In this document: positions 1 to 5,579 of the stretch, piece by piece
Position numbering within the stretch: position 1 is the first letter of the stretch
Layout of the letters: each line of letters starts with the position of its first letter
DNA from: Phycisphaerales bacterium UBA2218
Lineage (GTDB): Bacteria; Planctomycetota; Phycisphaerae; Sedimentisphaerales; Anaerobacaceae
DNA: 5,579 nt
Direction of reading: 5' to 3'
Assembly (NCBI GenBank): GCA_002327785.1
Contig: DCUI01000022.1
Span: forward strand, 26,932-32,510
The notes under the pieces: generated by a model
Database searches by the model: none
The model's input: the letters and a program-made list of their open reading frames with translations, nothing else
What the model was told of the DNA's origin: nothing
Made by a program: the position numbers and the translations under genes

Positions 1-819
1 GGCGCCGGCAAGACCACGACCATGCGTATCCTCGTGACCCTGCTGGAGCCGACCCGCGGCGAGGCGTTCATCGACGGGCTGAACGTATCGAAGAAGGGCA
101 AGGAGGTCCGGCGGCGGGTGGGGTACATGCCGGACTTCATGGGCGTCTACGACGACTTGAAGGTATTCGAGTACCTGGAGTTTTTCGCCGCCGCGTTCGG
201 CATCGAGTACAGGAAACGCAAGGCCATTGTGGACGGCGTGCTGGAGCTGACCGACCTCGTCTCGAAACGCAGCGCCCCGGTGGACAGCCTGTCGCGGGGC
301 ATGCAGCAGCGCCTGGGACTGGCCCGCGTGCTGATCCATGACCCGAAGGTCCTGATTCTCGACGAGCCCGCCAGCGGCCTGGACCCGAGAGCTCGGATTG
401 AGATGCGCGAGTTGCTCCGCGAGCTCAAGCGCATGGGCAAGACGATCATGGTCTCCAGCCACATTCTCAGCGAGTTGGAGGAGATCTGCGACCGCATCGG
501 GATCATCGAGCGGGGACAGTTCGTCTTCAGCGGGAGCATGGAGGAGATTCGGCCCCGCCTGGGGATCCACAGCAAGGTTCGCGTCAAGGTGCTCGGCGAT
601 TCCACCCGGGCGGTGGAGATGCTTTCGGCCCTGCCACAGATCCAGAAGGTCGAGACCACGGGCGACTATCTCTCGGTGACCTTCTGTGACGGCGAGAAGA
701 CCGACGGCATTATTGCCCGCACGCTCGTCCACGGCGGCGTGGACCTCGTCTACCTCCAGCCCGAGCAGCTCAAGCTCGACGACGCCTTCCTGCAACTGAC
801 GAAAGGGATCGTGCACTGA
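1..819 (+). CDS. ABC-2 type transporter ATP-binding protein, 5'-truncated by the window edge
   Basis: This is the nucleotide-binding subunit of an ABC transporter, a cytoplasmic ATPase that would power the permease encoded next. The reading frame is open from base 1, where it begins inside Walker A (GAGKTTT), so about 30-45 N-terminal residues are missing. The internal ATG at 22 lies after the P-loop and cannot be the true start. Counting from base 1 (272 residues seen), there is GYMPD at 41-45 in the Q-loop position, a signature LSRGMQQR at 97-104, Walker B VLILDEP at 117-123, a D-loop SGLDP, and the H-loop histidine at 154 in VSSHIL. Residues from about 185 form a small C-terminal domain like that of DUF4162 ATPases, ending in the usual LDDAFLQLTKG motif. 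The Q-loop glutamine is Asp (see findings). The family is certain; the transported substrate is unknown. Confidence 0.95.
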   Translation, partial: GAGKTTTMRILVTLLEPTRGEAFIDGLNVSKKGKEVRRRVGYMPDFMGVYDDLKVFEYLEFFAAAFGIEYRKRKAIVDGVLELTDLVSKRSAPVDSLSRGMQQRLGLARVLIHDPKVLILDEPASGLDPRARIEMRELLRELKRMGKTIMVSSHILSELEEICDRIGIIERGQFVFSGSMEEIRPRLGIHSKVRVKVLGDSTRAVEMLSALPQIQKVETTGDYLSVTFCDGEKTDGIIARTLVHGGVDLVYLQPEQLKLDDAFLQLTKGIVH

Positions 820-854
820 TTGATGATGGATGACTGACGATTGGCGGTGCGCAT

Positions 855-907
855 GACACATCCCGACACATCCCGCACGACGGGACATCTTCTGAGAGAA
901 TATGTCC
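855..907 (+). repeat. Short tandem repeat and overlapping inverted repeats upstream of the permease
   Basis: A 10-base unit GACACATCCC occurs twice head to tail (855-864 and 865-874). The end of the second copy, TCCCG (871-875), can pair with CGGGA (881-885) around a 5-base loop. GGACAT (883-888) can instead pair with ATGTCC (902-907) around a 13-base loop that ends directly before the ribosome binding site of the permease. The two stems share bases, so they exclude each other. The pairing is read from the sequence; any regulatory role is speculation, since stems of 5-6 pairs occur by chance in GC-rich DNA. Confidence 0.35.
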
Positions 908-913
908 GGAGGA
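908..913 (+). promoter_or_regulatory. Ribosome binding site that sets the permease start
   Basis: GGAGGA lies 5 bases before ATG 919, which is close to ideal Shine-Dalgarno strength and spacing. The in-frame upstream candidates (TTG 841, GTG 847, ATG 853) have only a weak GGCGG-like match in front of ATG 853, so this site is the main reason for choosing 919. Confidence 0.75.
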
Positions 914-918
914 TATAC

Positions 919-2766
919 ATGATCGCTCACATGGGAAAGACAGTTCGGATGGCCCTGGACCCGGCGTGGGTGACGGGGCCGATCTTCGACAAGGAGTTGC
1001 GAGTCTCCAGCCGGCGTCGCCGCAACTATTCGCTGCGGTTCTTCTACATCCTCGTCCTGACGATCTTCATCGCGGTCGTCTGGCTGAGCGTCGTGGACGT
1101 CCAGGGCAATGCGACGGTTCAGCAGTCGCGCATGGCCGGGGCGGGCAAAAAAATCGTCACGACGATCGTGATCTTTCAGTTCGTCGCGATGCAGATCCTG
1201 GCCGTCATCATGCTCAGCAACGCGATCAGCGACGAGGTGTACCACCGCACGCTCGGCCTGCTCATGACCACGCCGATCAACGGCCTCCAGATCGTGATGG
1301 GCAAGGTCCTGAGCCGGCTGCTGCAACTGATCCTGCTCCTGGCCATCACGCTTCCGATCCTGGCGGTCGTCCGTGTCCTGGGCGGCGTGTCCTGGGGCTA
1401 TTTGCTGTCCAGCCTGTGCATCACGCTGACGGCGGCCGTCTTCGCGGGCTCCCTGAGTCTGCTGATGTCCATCGAGAACCGGCGCACCTACGCGGTGATC
1501 ATGCGAACCATGTTTACCCTGGGCAGCTTCTATTTCGTGCTGCCTGTGATGCTCGGGGCCCTGTGGGGCCGGGGATTCAGCTTCCTGTCGGTGGCTCACT
1601 CGTTGCAGAAGTCAATGCTCACTGCCGTTATGGTCCACGTCAACCCGGTCGCCGGTATCTTGATTACGACGTCGCAGATGCTCTCGCCGTCGGTGCGGGG
1701 CCTGCCGTACTCCTGGCCGCTCCAGTGTGTCGTCATGCTCGGTCTGTCCGCCCTGATTCTGGCGTGGGCAATGGCTGTGGTTCGCAAGGTCGCACTGCGG
1801 CAGGCCACCGGCCAGCTCGATGCCTGGTTCAAGCCGAAGAAGCGAAAGCACAAAACACCGGCGCCGGCCGCGACCGGCATGGAAGACAGTCCGTTGGGTG
1901 CGATCAAGCGGGTCCAGGGACCGCCCGTGGTCTGGCGCGAGCTTCGGGCGCCCTTCATCTATGGAGTCGATAATCGCAACAGTTACATCGGCCTGGCCAT
2001 CACCCTCATTGCGCTGTTGTTCACGTATCTGGCCTCGGCTCGGGCCGGATGTCTTGATGAAGGCTTTGTGCACGTGGCCTACTTGATGCTCTTTGTCTTC
2101 CTGGGCGGCGTCGTCAACGCGGTCTTCGCGGCCACGCGGATCACCTCGGAGAAGGAGTCGCAGTCCTGGCTGCTGCTGCTCGCGACCCCGCTGAGCGATG
2201 GGGACATCCTGTTCGGCAAGGCCGTTAGCGCGGTCCGGCGCTGCCTGCCGATCTGGGGCCTCCTGGCGGGGCACATGATCCTGTTCGTTGCGATCCGGTA
2301 CATCCACGCCATCGGCATCGTCCATATGGCCCTGTTGGTTGCCTGGATTACGTGCTTCGTCACGGGGGTGGGCCTGTACTTCAGCACTCGCTTTTCACGA
2401 ACGACCTCCGCCGTGGTGGCCAGCTTCGCGGTGTTCCTTGGCCTGTGGGCGGCCGGTCCGATCCTGATAGGGCTTTTTTCGATGATAAGTCCGCAGAGCA
2501 GTCTGCCGAGTGTGTATTTCTGGACCCATCCGACGATTCAGACTCAGATCATCATGGATGGCGCCGGAGGCCGCCAGCACGCCCGGACCGATTGGCGGGC
2601 GCTTGAATACGACACCGCGCACATCGTTTACCATGGCGACACGGGCCCGCTGAGTGTCGGCCGAATGACGTGGATGCTGGCGGCTGTCTCGGCCCTGTAC
2701 ATTCTCGTCGGCTTGCTGTTCTTCTGGCGGGCCAGACGCCACCTTCGACGCCGGGTTTTCATGTAA
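919..2766 (+). CDS. Fused, tandemly duplicated ABC-2 type permease
   Basis: This is an integral membrane subunit of an ABC transporter, the likely partner of the ATPase just upstream. From ATG 919 it has 615 residues. Hydrophobic segments fall near 42-60, 79-102, 132-155, 160-184, 197-216 and 266-288, then 356-374, 386-408, 438-460, 465-490, 497-521 and 585-604, about six per half. A basic hydrophilic linker (KPKKRKHK at 305-312) joins the halves. Each half starts with P-x-x-x-[KR]-E-L-R (21-28 and 336-343) and has the ABC-2 coupling-helix type motif ending in TP...GK (103-129 and 408-434). Ordinary ABC-2 permeases have one such set, so this is a fusion or duplication. A longer soluble loop (about 522-582) precedes the last helix. 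The frame stays open upstream to TTG 841, but GGAGGA at 908 favours 919. Direction and substrate are unknown; family resemblance favours export or membrane remodelling. Confidence 0.85.
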   Translation: MIAHMGKTVRMALDPAWVTGPIFDKELRVSSRRRRNYSLRFFYILVLTIFIAVVWLSVVDVQGNATVQQSRMAGAGKKIVTTIVIFQFVAMQILAVIMLSNAISDEVYHRTLGLLMTTPINGLQIVMGKVLSRLLQLILLLAITLPILAVVRVLGGVSWGYLLSSLCITLTAAVFAGSLSLLMSIENRRTYAVIMRTMFTLGSFYFVLPVMLGALWGRGFSFLSVAHSLQKSMLTAVMVHVNPVAGILITTSQMLSPSVRGLPYSWPLQCVVMLGLSALILAWAMAVVRKVALRQATGQLDAWFKPKKRKHKTPAPAATGMEDSPLGAIKRVQGPPVVWRELRAPFIYGVDNRNSYIGLAITLIALLFTYLASARAGCLDEGFVHVAYLMLFVFLGGVVNAVFAATRITSEKESQSWLLLLATPLSDGDILFGKAVSAVRRCLPIWGLLAGHMILFVAIRYIHAIGIVHMALLVAWITCFVTGVGLYFSTRFSRTTSAVVASFAVFLGLWAAGPILIGLFSMISPQSSLPSVYFWTHPTIQTQIIMDGAGGRQHARTDWRALEYDTAHIVYHGDTGPLSVGRMTWMLAAVSALYILVGLLFFWRARRHLRRRVFM

Positions 2767-2933
2767 CGGGCATTCGGCGCAATCCGCTTTGAAACAGTCT
2801 CTGATGCCTGCCGTCCTCGCATCGAGGTCAAGCCCCGACCCGACAAAACCCTTGCCGTTACATGACCCATGGACTACCCTGATACGAGTGCAAATCGTGT
2901 TTCCCGTTGGACCTGTAGTTGGAGGTATGTCTC
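2767..2933. other. Intergenic gap between permease and glycosidase-like gene
   Basis: This 167-base stretch has no supported small gene. It contains a 5-base-pair hairpin (CCTCG 2815-2819, CGAGG 2823-2827) with no T-tract, so not a standard terminator, and a poor promoter-like pair (TTGCCG at 2852, TACCCT at 2875). The gap is long enough for the downstream gene to have its own promoter, so joint transcription with the transporter is uncertain. Confidence 0.5.
2921..2926 (+). promoter_or_regulatory. Ribosome binding site that sets the start of the secreted enzyme
   Basis: GGAGGT lies 7 bases before ATG 2934. It overlaps an in-frame TTG at 2919, which is therefore very unlikely to be the start. 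The protein read from 2934 opens directly into a clean signal peptide, which agrees. Confidence 0.85.
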
Positions 2934-3008
2934 ATGACACGACGGCGTCTGACCGGTCTCTTCGTATTGGGGTTGATTGTTGTGCTGCCTGTTCTTCGTT
3001 CCTATGCC
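2934..3008 (+). other. Signal peptide region of the secreted enzyme
   Basis: Codons 1-25 give a basic n-region with four residues TRRR after Met, a hydrophobic core at 6-21 and a short polar end reading RSYA before Gly26. The small residues at -3 (Ser) and -1 (Ala) fit signal peptidase I. There is no lipobox cysteine, so a lipoprotein is unlikely. The TRRRL start also resembles a twin-arginine motif, leaving Sec versus Tat export open. Confidence 0.8.
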
Positions 3009-5264
3009 GGCGTCGCCCGGCTGGCGAGCAAGACTCTTGTCGTAGAGGTCGATGAGGAGACAGGGGCCTGGATGCTGCTTGACAGGCGTTCCGGCGAGCG
3101 GTGGCCGTCGGAGGGGATGGCCGGCGCCGGCAACGCTCCGTGGCTGCAAGGCGGGTTGACGCGGGGCCAAAGCGAGGAGAACTCCGTCCGCGTGACAGGG
3201 AAAGATGGCGGGGCGGTTGTCTTTACGCTCGTCGACGGCGGCAGCGCGATGGAGTTATGCTACGAGAAACCCGGCAACGAGACGATCCGGGCCTTGAGGG
3301 ATGCCCTGGCCATCACGGAGGATGGTTACGCGATTGTCCCCAGTCGGGAGGGACTTCTAATCCCGGCCCAGAGCGACAAGGGCTTCAAGCGCGCGTTCGG
3401 TACATCGGAATACGAAGGTTGCCATATGAACATGCTTGGCTTCGTGAAGGGCGGCTCAGCCCTGATCGCGACGTGGGACGATGCCTACATCTTCCCGGAG
3501 ATCGAGAGGATGGTGTCCAGGGGGAGCAAACTCACGACGACGTTCGAGCTTCGCGGTAGCGCGAAATCCGTGCGTTTGATGCCGCTTGGCAAGGGTGACT
3601 GGAACACGATTGCCCGCGAGTACCGCAAGGTTGCCGAGGGGCGGGGGCTCGCGGTCACGTTGAAAAAAAAGATTCGCCGTGACCCGCACGTCGAGCGGAT
3701 GCTTGGGGCGTCGAACGCCAAGCTCTGGACGTGCCTGGCCCGCCGAATGAACGAGGAGAGCACGGCCGAAGAGTCCGTGAAGGTCCGCTGGACGTTCGAC
3801 GAAGCCGCCCGCATCGCGGAACACCTGCGAAACGACCTCAAGATCGAGCGATGCCTGTTCATGGTTGGCGGCTGGACGGAAGGGGGCTACGACGTTCGGC
3901 ACCCGGACAACCTGCCGGCCAACCCGGAGTGCGGCGGCAACGAGGCCCTCGCTGATGCCGTCGAGCGCATCCAGAAACTGGGCTACGTCGGCTGTTTGCA
4001 CGACAACGTCCAAGACATGTACCGCGACGCGAAGAGCTGGAACCCGGGCTACATCGAGAAGAAGCCCGACGGCTCGCCGATCGTGGGCGGGCGGTGGAAC
4101 GGCGGGCGGGCCTACATGGTCTGCGCCCCGAAGCAGTTGGAGTTGGCCCAGCGGGTCCAGAACCTCGGGGCCATTCGCGAGCTGTTCAAGCCGTGGAGCT
4201 ACTTCATCGACACGACCTACGCGGTCGGGCCGCGCGAGTGTTTCGATCCGGCCCACCCCATCGGTCGCAACGACGACATCGCGTGGAAGATCCGGCTCAG
4301 CGACTACTCGCGGAATGTTTTCGGCATCTTCGGCAGCGAGTGCGGACGGGAATGGGCCCTGCCCCACAGCGACTTTTTCGAGGGCCTCGTCGGCGTCAGC
4401 GGCCGCTATTACCATCAGCTCAAGCCGGAAGAGCTGGACGCTCAAGTGATCCCGTTCTTCGAGATGGTCTATCACGATTGCCAGGTCTGCTACGGCAAGT
4501 ACGGCTATCAGGCCGAGGAGGCGGCCAAATACGTCGCTCATCACGTCCTGTGTGCCCGCCCACTGCATTATCACAGTTTTCCGGATCACCTCTATTGGCA
4601 GGCCGGCCCGAGGGAACGCCGGGATCAGAATGCCCGGAGCGCATACACACGAAGCGATAACGGCTGGGCCGAAGGCCTGCACCCGCACGACGTGTTCCTG
4701 AAGAACACGCACGAGGTTCTGGGCCCGTTGCACCACGTCACAGCGCACGACCGCCTGACCGCATTCGAGTACCTTACGGAAGACAGGAACGTCGGACGGG
4801 CCACATACGGCGAGGGCAAGGAGGCAATGAAGGTCACAGTCAACTTCGGCCAGACCCCGGCGGAGGTCACGTCCGAGACTGGTGGCCGCACAGTCCTGCC
4901 TCCTTGGGGCTTCGTTGTGGAATCGCCGCGTTTCATAGCCTTCCACGCCCGTTTCTGGAACGGCCAGGACTACGGCGACGGTGCCATGTTCACTCTGCGT
5001 CCGACCGACAACAAGCCCCTGGCGGACTCCGGCAGCATTCGCGTCTTCCACGCCTTCGGCCCGGCAATGCTTTTTTGGCAGGGCAAGGATTATGCAGTCA
5101 CGCGAGAGAAAGTAGTCAAGACGGGTGAACAGAAGCCTGCCCTTCCCGAGAAACCTGCGATGGAACAAGAGGACCCTCCGGCTGCCCCCACGAGTGAGAA
5201 GAACCGAGAAGCAGGAAAACAGGGCGCTTTGCGAGGCGCCGTCCTCTGGCATTGTGGGGATTGA
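2934..5264 (+). CDS. Secreted glycoside-hydrolase-like protein (GH101/GH129/DUF5696-like TIM barrel)
   Basis: Probably an exported carbohydrate-active enzyme of 776 residues; the exact family and substrate are not identified. MTRRR, a hydrophobic stretch (6-21) and the SYA site at 23-25 form a signal peptide, likely cut after Ala25. Residues about 28-215 look like the N-terminal beta-sandwich common in GH31, GH97 and GH101-type enzymes, closing with a DWNTIAREYRK segment (222-232) typical of the link to the barrel. Residues about 250-600 look like the TIM barrel: MVGGWTEGGYD (310-320), GCLHDN (353-358), FIDTTYA (424-430), FGSECGREW (466-474), VYHDCQVCYG (512-521). Asp426 and Glu469 sit where nucleophile and acid/base would be expected. 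A C-terminal beta-sandwich (about 605-725) and a hydrophilic tail (726-776) follow. The start is fixed by GGAGGT at 2921. A slippery A-run lies at codons 244-246. The domain assignment is by eye and recall, not a search; a non-catalytic relative is possible. Confidence 0.7.
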   Translation: MTRRRLTGLFVLGLIVVLPVLRSYAGVARLASKTLVVEVDEETGAWMLLDRRSGERWPSEGMAGAGNAPWLQGGLTRGQSEENSVRVTGKDGGAVVFTLVDGGSAMELCYEKPGNETIRALRDALAITEDGYAIVPSREGLLIPAQSDKGFKRAFGTSEYEGCHMNMLGFVKGGSALIATWDDAYIFPEIERMVSRGSKLTTTFELRGSAKSVRLMPLGKGDWNTIAREYRKVAEGRGLAVTLKKKIRRDPHVERMLGASNAKLWTCLARRMNEESTAEESVKVRWTFDEAARIAEHLRNDLKIERCLFMVGGWTEGGYDVRHPDNLPANPECGGNEALADAVERIQKLGYVGCLHDNVQDMYRDAKSWNPGYIEKKPDGSPIVGGRWNGGRAYMVCAPKQLELAQRVQNLGAIRELFKPWSYFIDTTYAVGPRECFDPAHPIGRNDDIAWKIRLSDYSRNVFGIFGSECGREWALPHSDFFEGLVGVSGRYYHQLKPEELDAQVIPFFEMVYHDCQVCYGKYGYQAEEAAKYVAHHVLCARPLHYHSFPDHLYWQAGPRERRDQNARSAYTRSDNGWAEGLHPHDVFLKNTHEVLGPLHHVTAHDRLTAFEYLTEDRNVGRATYGEGKEAMKVTVNFGQTPAEVTSETGGRTVLPPWGFVVESPRFIAFHARFWNGQDYGDGAMFTLRPTDNKPLADSGSIRVFHAFGPAMLFWQGKDYAVTREKVVKTGEQKPALPEKPAMEQEDPPAAPTSEKNREAGKQGALRGAVLWHCGD
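3665..3671 (+). other. Candidate -1 slippery heptamer A AAA AAG
   Basis: Codons 244-246 are AAA AAA AAG inside a run of eight A's (3663-3670). Read in the gene's frame, bases 3665-3671 are exactly A AAA AAG, the heptamer used for -1 frameshifting in E. coli dnaX. Slipping back one base gives GAT TCG CCG TGA, a stop after three codons at 3680-3682. A GAGGGG stretch lies at 3636-3641, farther upstream than the dnaX stimulator, and only a weak 4-base-pair stem (CGTG 3678-3681, CACG 3687-3690) follows. The motif is certain; its use is not. Confidence 0.3.
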
Positions 5265-5414
5265 GAATGCCTCAACGCGGCCACAAAGCAGATTGGCGTC
5301 TCCCGCCCCGCATACCACGCATTCTGCAGCAGGCGATCGTCACGGTTCTCGCACACAGTAGAGACGCGGCCATAACGTCGGACGGGAACCAGCAGGGCTT
5401 TCCCTCCCACGGAA
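5265..5414. other. Non-coding gap between convergent glycosidase-like gene and tRNA
   Basis: I see no gene with a supported start or family here and no hairpin followed by a T-run on either strand. Weak repeats are present: ACGCGGCCA directly repeated at 5275-5283 and 5364-5372, and GCGTCTC at 5296-5302 inverted at 5361-5367. All are short enough to be chance. Confidence 0.5.
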
Positions 5415-5417
5415 AGC
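5397..5417 (-). repeat. 7-base-pair inverted repeat overlapping the tRNA 3' end
   Basis: GCTTTCC (5397-5403) and GGAAAGC (5411-5417) are perfect inverted copies with a 7-base loop. On the tRNA transcript the 5' arm of the hairpin includes the last two acceptor bases and the discriminator, and the other arm lies in the 3' trailer. No U-run follows, so it does not look like a standard terminator; it may affect 3' trimming. Confidence 0.45.
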
Positions 5418-5486
5418 GGCTGATGGGATTCGAACCCACAACATCTACCTTGGGAAGGTAGCACTCTACCATTGAGCTACAGCCGC
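5415..5486 (-). tRNA. tRNA-Gly, anticodon CCC
   Basis: The - strand folds into a full cloverleaf that delivers glycine at GGG codons. The acceptor stem is GCGGCTG (5486-5480) with CAGCCGC (5422-5416), all seven pairs Watson-Crick. The D-stem is GCTC/GAGT with one G-U pair and the loop AATGGTA. The anticodon stem is CTACC/GGTAG around TTCCCAA, placing anticodon CCC at 5454-5452. The variable loop is ATGTT. The T-stem is GTGGG/CCCAT with one G-U pair and the loop TTCGAAT. The discriminator at 5415 is U, the bacterial glycine identity base. CCA is not encoded (TTC follows), so it must be added by nucleotidyltransferase. The gene is convergent with the upstream secreted enzyme gene. Confidence 0.96.
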
Positions 5487-5499
5487 ACGATTTCTATTC

Positions 5500-5527
5500 A
5501 TTTTATCCCCGCCCTGGGTCCTGTCAA
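5500..5527 (-). promoter_or_regulatory. Sigma-70 type promoter of the tRNA-Gly gene
   Basis: On the - strand, TTGACA (5527-5522, perfect -35 consensus) is followed after 16 bases by TAAAAT (5505-5500, five of six -10 matches). The tRNA 5' end lies 13 bases further on. Transcription would start near 5493, leaving a leader of about six bases for RNase P to remove. Position, spacing and match all fit a strong stable-RNA promoter. Confidence 0.8.
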
Positions 5528-5579
5528 CCCCAAAAACGGGACGATTGCACTCTCGGATTACTGGGGACGCACCCTATTT

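Noticed and set aside
841..918. Longer permease reading from TTG 841 or ATG 853
   Set aside because: There is no good ribosome binding site for these starts, while GGAGGA is well placed for ATG 919. ATG 853 remains a minor possibility.
1147..1153. Run of seven A's in the permease as a frameshift site
   Set aside because: In the gene's frame it reads GGC AAA AAA ATC, which is not a proper slippery heptamer, and an essential membrane helix follows directly.
1612..2325. 237-codon open frame on the - strand inside the permease
   Set aside because: The translation is rich in Arg, Gln and Asp with no domain, and it lies opposite clear membrane helices.
2815..2827. Hairpin after the permease as a terminator
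   Set aside because: The stem has only five pairs around three bases and no T-run follows.
2852..2880. Promoter for the secreted enzyme (TTGCCG, 17 bases, TACCCT)
   Set aside because: It matches only about four of six and three of six consensus bases, a level expected by chance.
2919..2933. TTG start adding five residues to the secreted enzyme
   Set aside because: The TTG overlaps the GGAGGT ribosome binding site that serves ATG 2934.
3120..3131. 12-base palindrome GCCGGCGCCGGC, with a related 10-base one at 1858-1867
   Set aside because: Both lie inside coding sequence for Ala/Gly/Pro-rich segments of GC-rich genes and need no other explanation.
3456..5318. 620-codon open frame on the - strand opposite the secreted enzyme
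   Set aside because: It is antisense to a protein with a signal peptide, a ribosome binding site and recognisable motifs. Its translation shows no family motif and is of the kind produced by GC-rich third positions on the other strand.
5296..5367. Inverted repeat GCGTCTC/GAGACGC as a regulatory stem
   Set aside because: There are seven pairs across a 58-base gap with no supporting structure or T-run.

Overview
The window is GC-rich (roughly 60% by eye) bacterial DNA, densely coding on the + strand. It contains a 5'-truncated ABC transporter ATPase, a large fused ABC-2 type permease, a secreted glycoside-hydrolase-like protein and, convergent at the right end, a tRNA-Gly(CCC) gene on the - strand. 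The style of these proteins (an ABC-2 ATPase reading GYMPDF where the Q-loop glutamine normally sits, a two-halves-in-one permease, a secreted barrel enzyme) suggests Planctomycetota or a neighbouring PVC-type environmental bacterium. That placement is an inference from recall of the families; nothing in the window proves it.

Bases 1-2766 look like one transport unit. The ATPase enters the window inside its Walker A motif and ends at 819. After a 99-base gap the permease most likely starts at ATG 919, behind a clear GGAGGA ribosome binding site. The permease carries two copies of the ABC-2 core, so a single polypeptide could supply both membrane halves to an ATPase dimer. The substrate cannot be told.

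Bases 2767-2933 are a 167-base gap without a convincing terminator or promoter. Bases 2934-5264 encode a 776-residue exported protein with a signal peptide, an N-terminal beta-sandwich, a central TIM-barrel-like region and a C-terminal beta-sandwich. It resembles the loosely characterised group around GH101, GH129 and DUF5696. Asp426 and Glu469 are the best guesses for the catalytic pair. An A-rich dnaX-type slippery heptamer lies at the junction of its first two domains.

Bases 5265-5414 hold no gene. The tRNA-Gly gene (5415-5486, -) folds into a complete cloverleaf, lacks an encoded CCA, and has a near-consensus promoter just upstream (TTGACA, 16 bases, TAAAAT). I see no CRISPR array, transposase gene or defence system, and no evidence of a new multi-gene system. 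The points most worth following up are the putative glycosidase, its internal slippery site, and the short sequence details around the tRNA.
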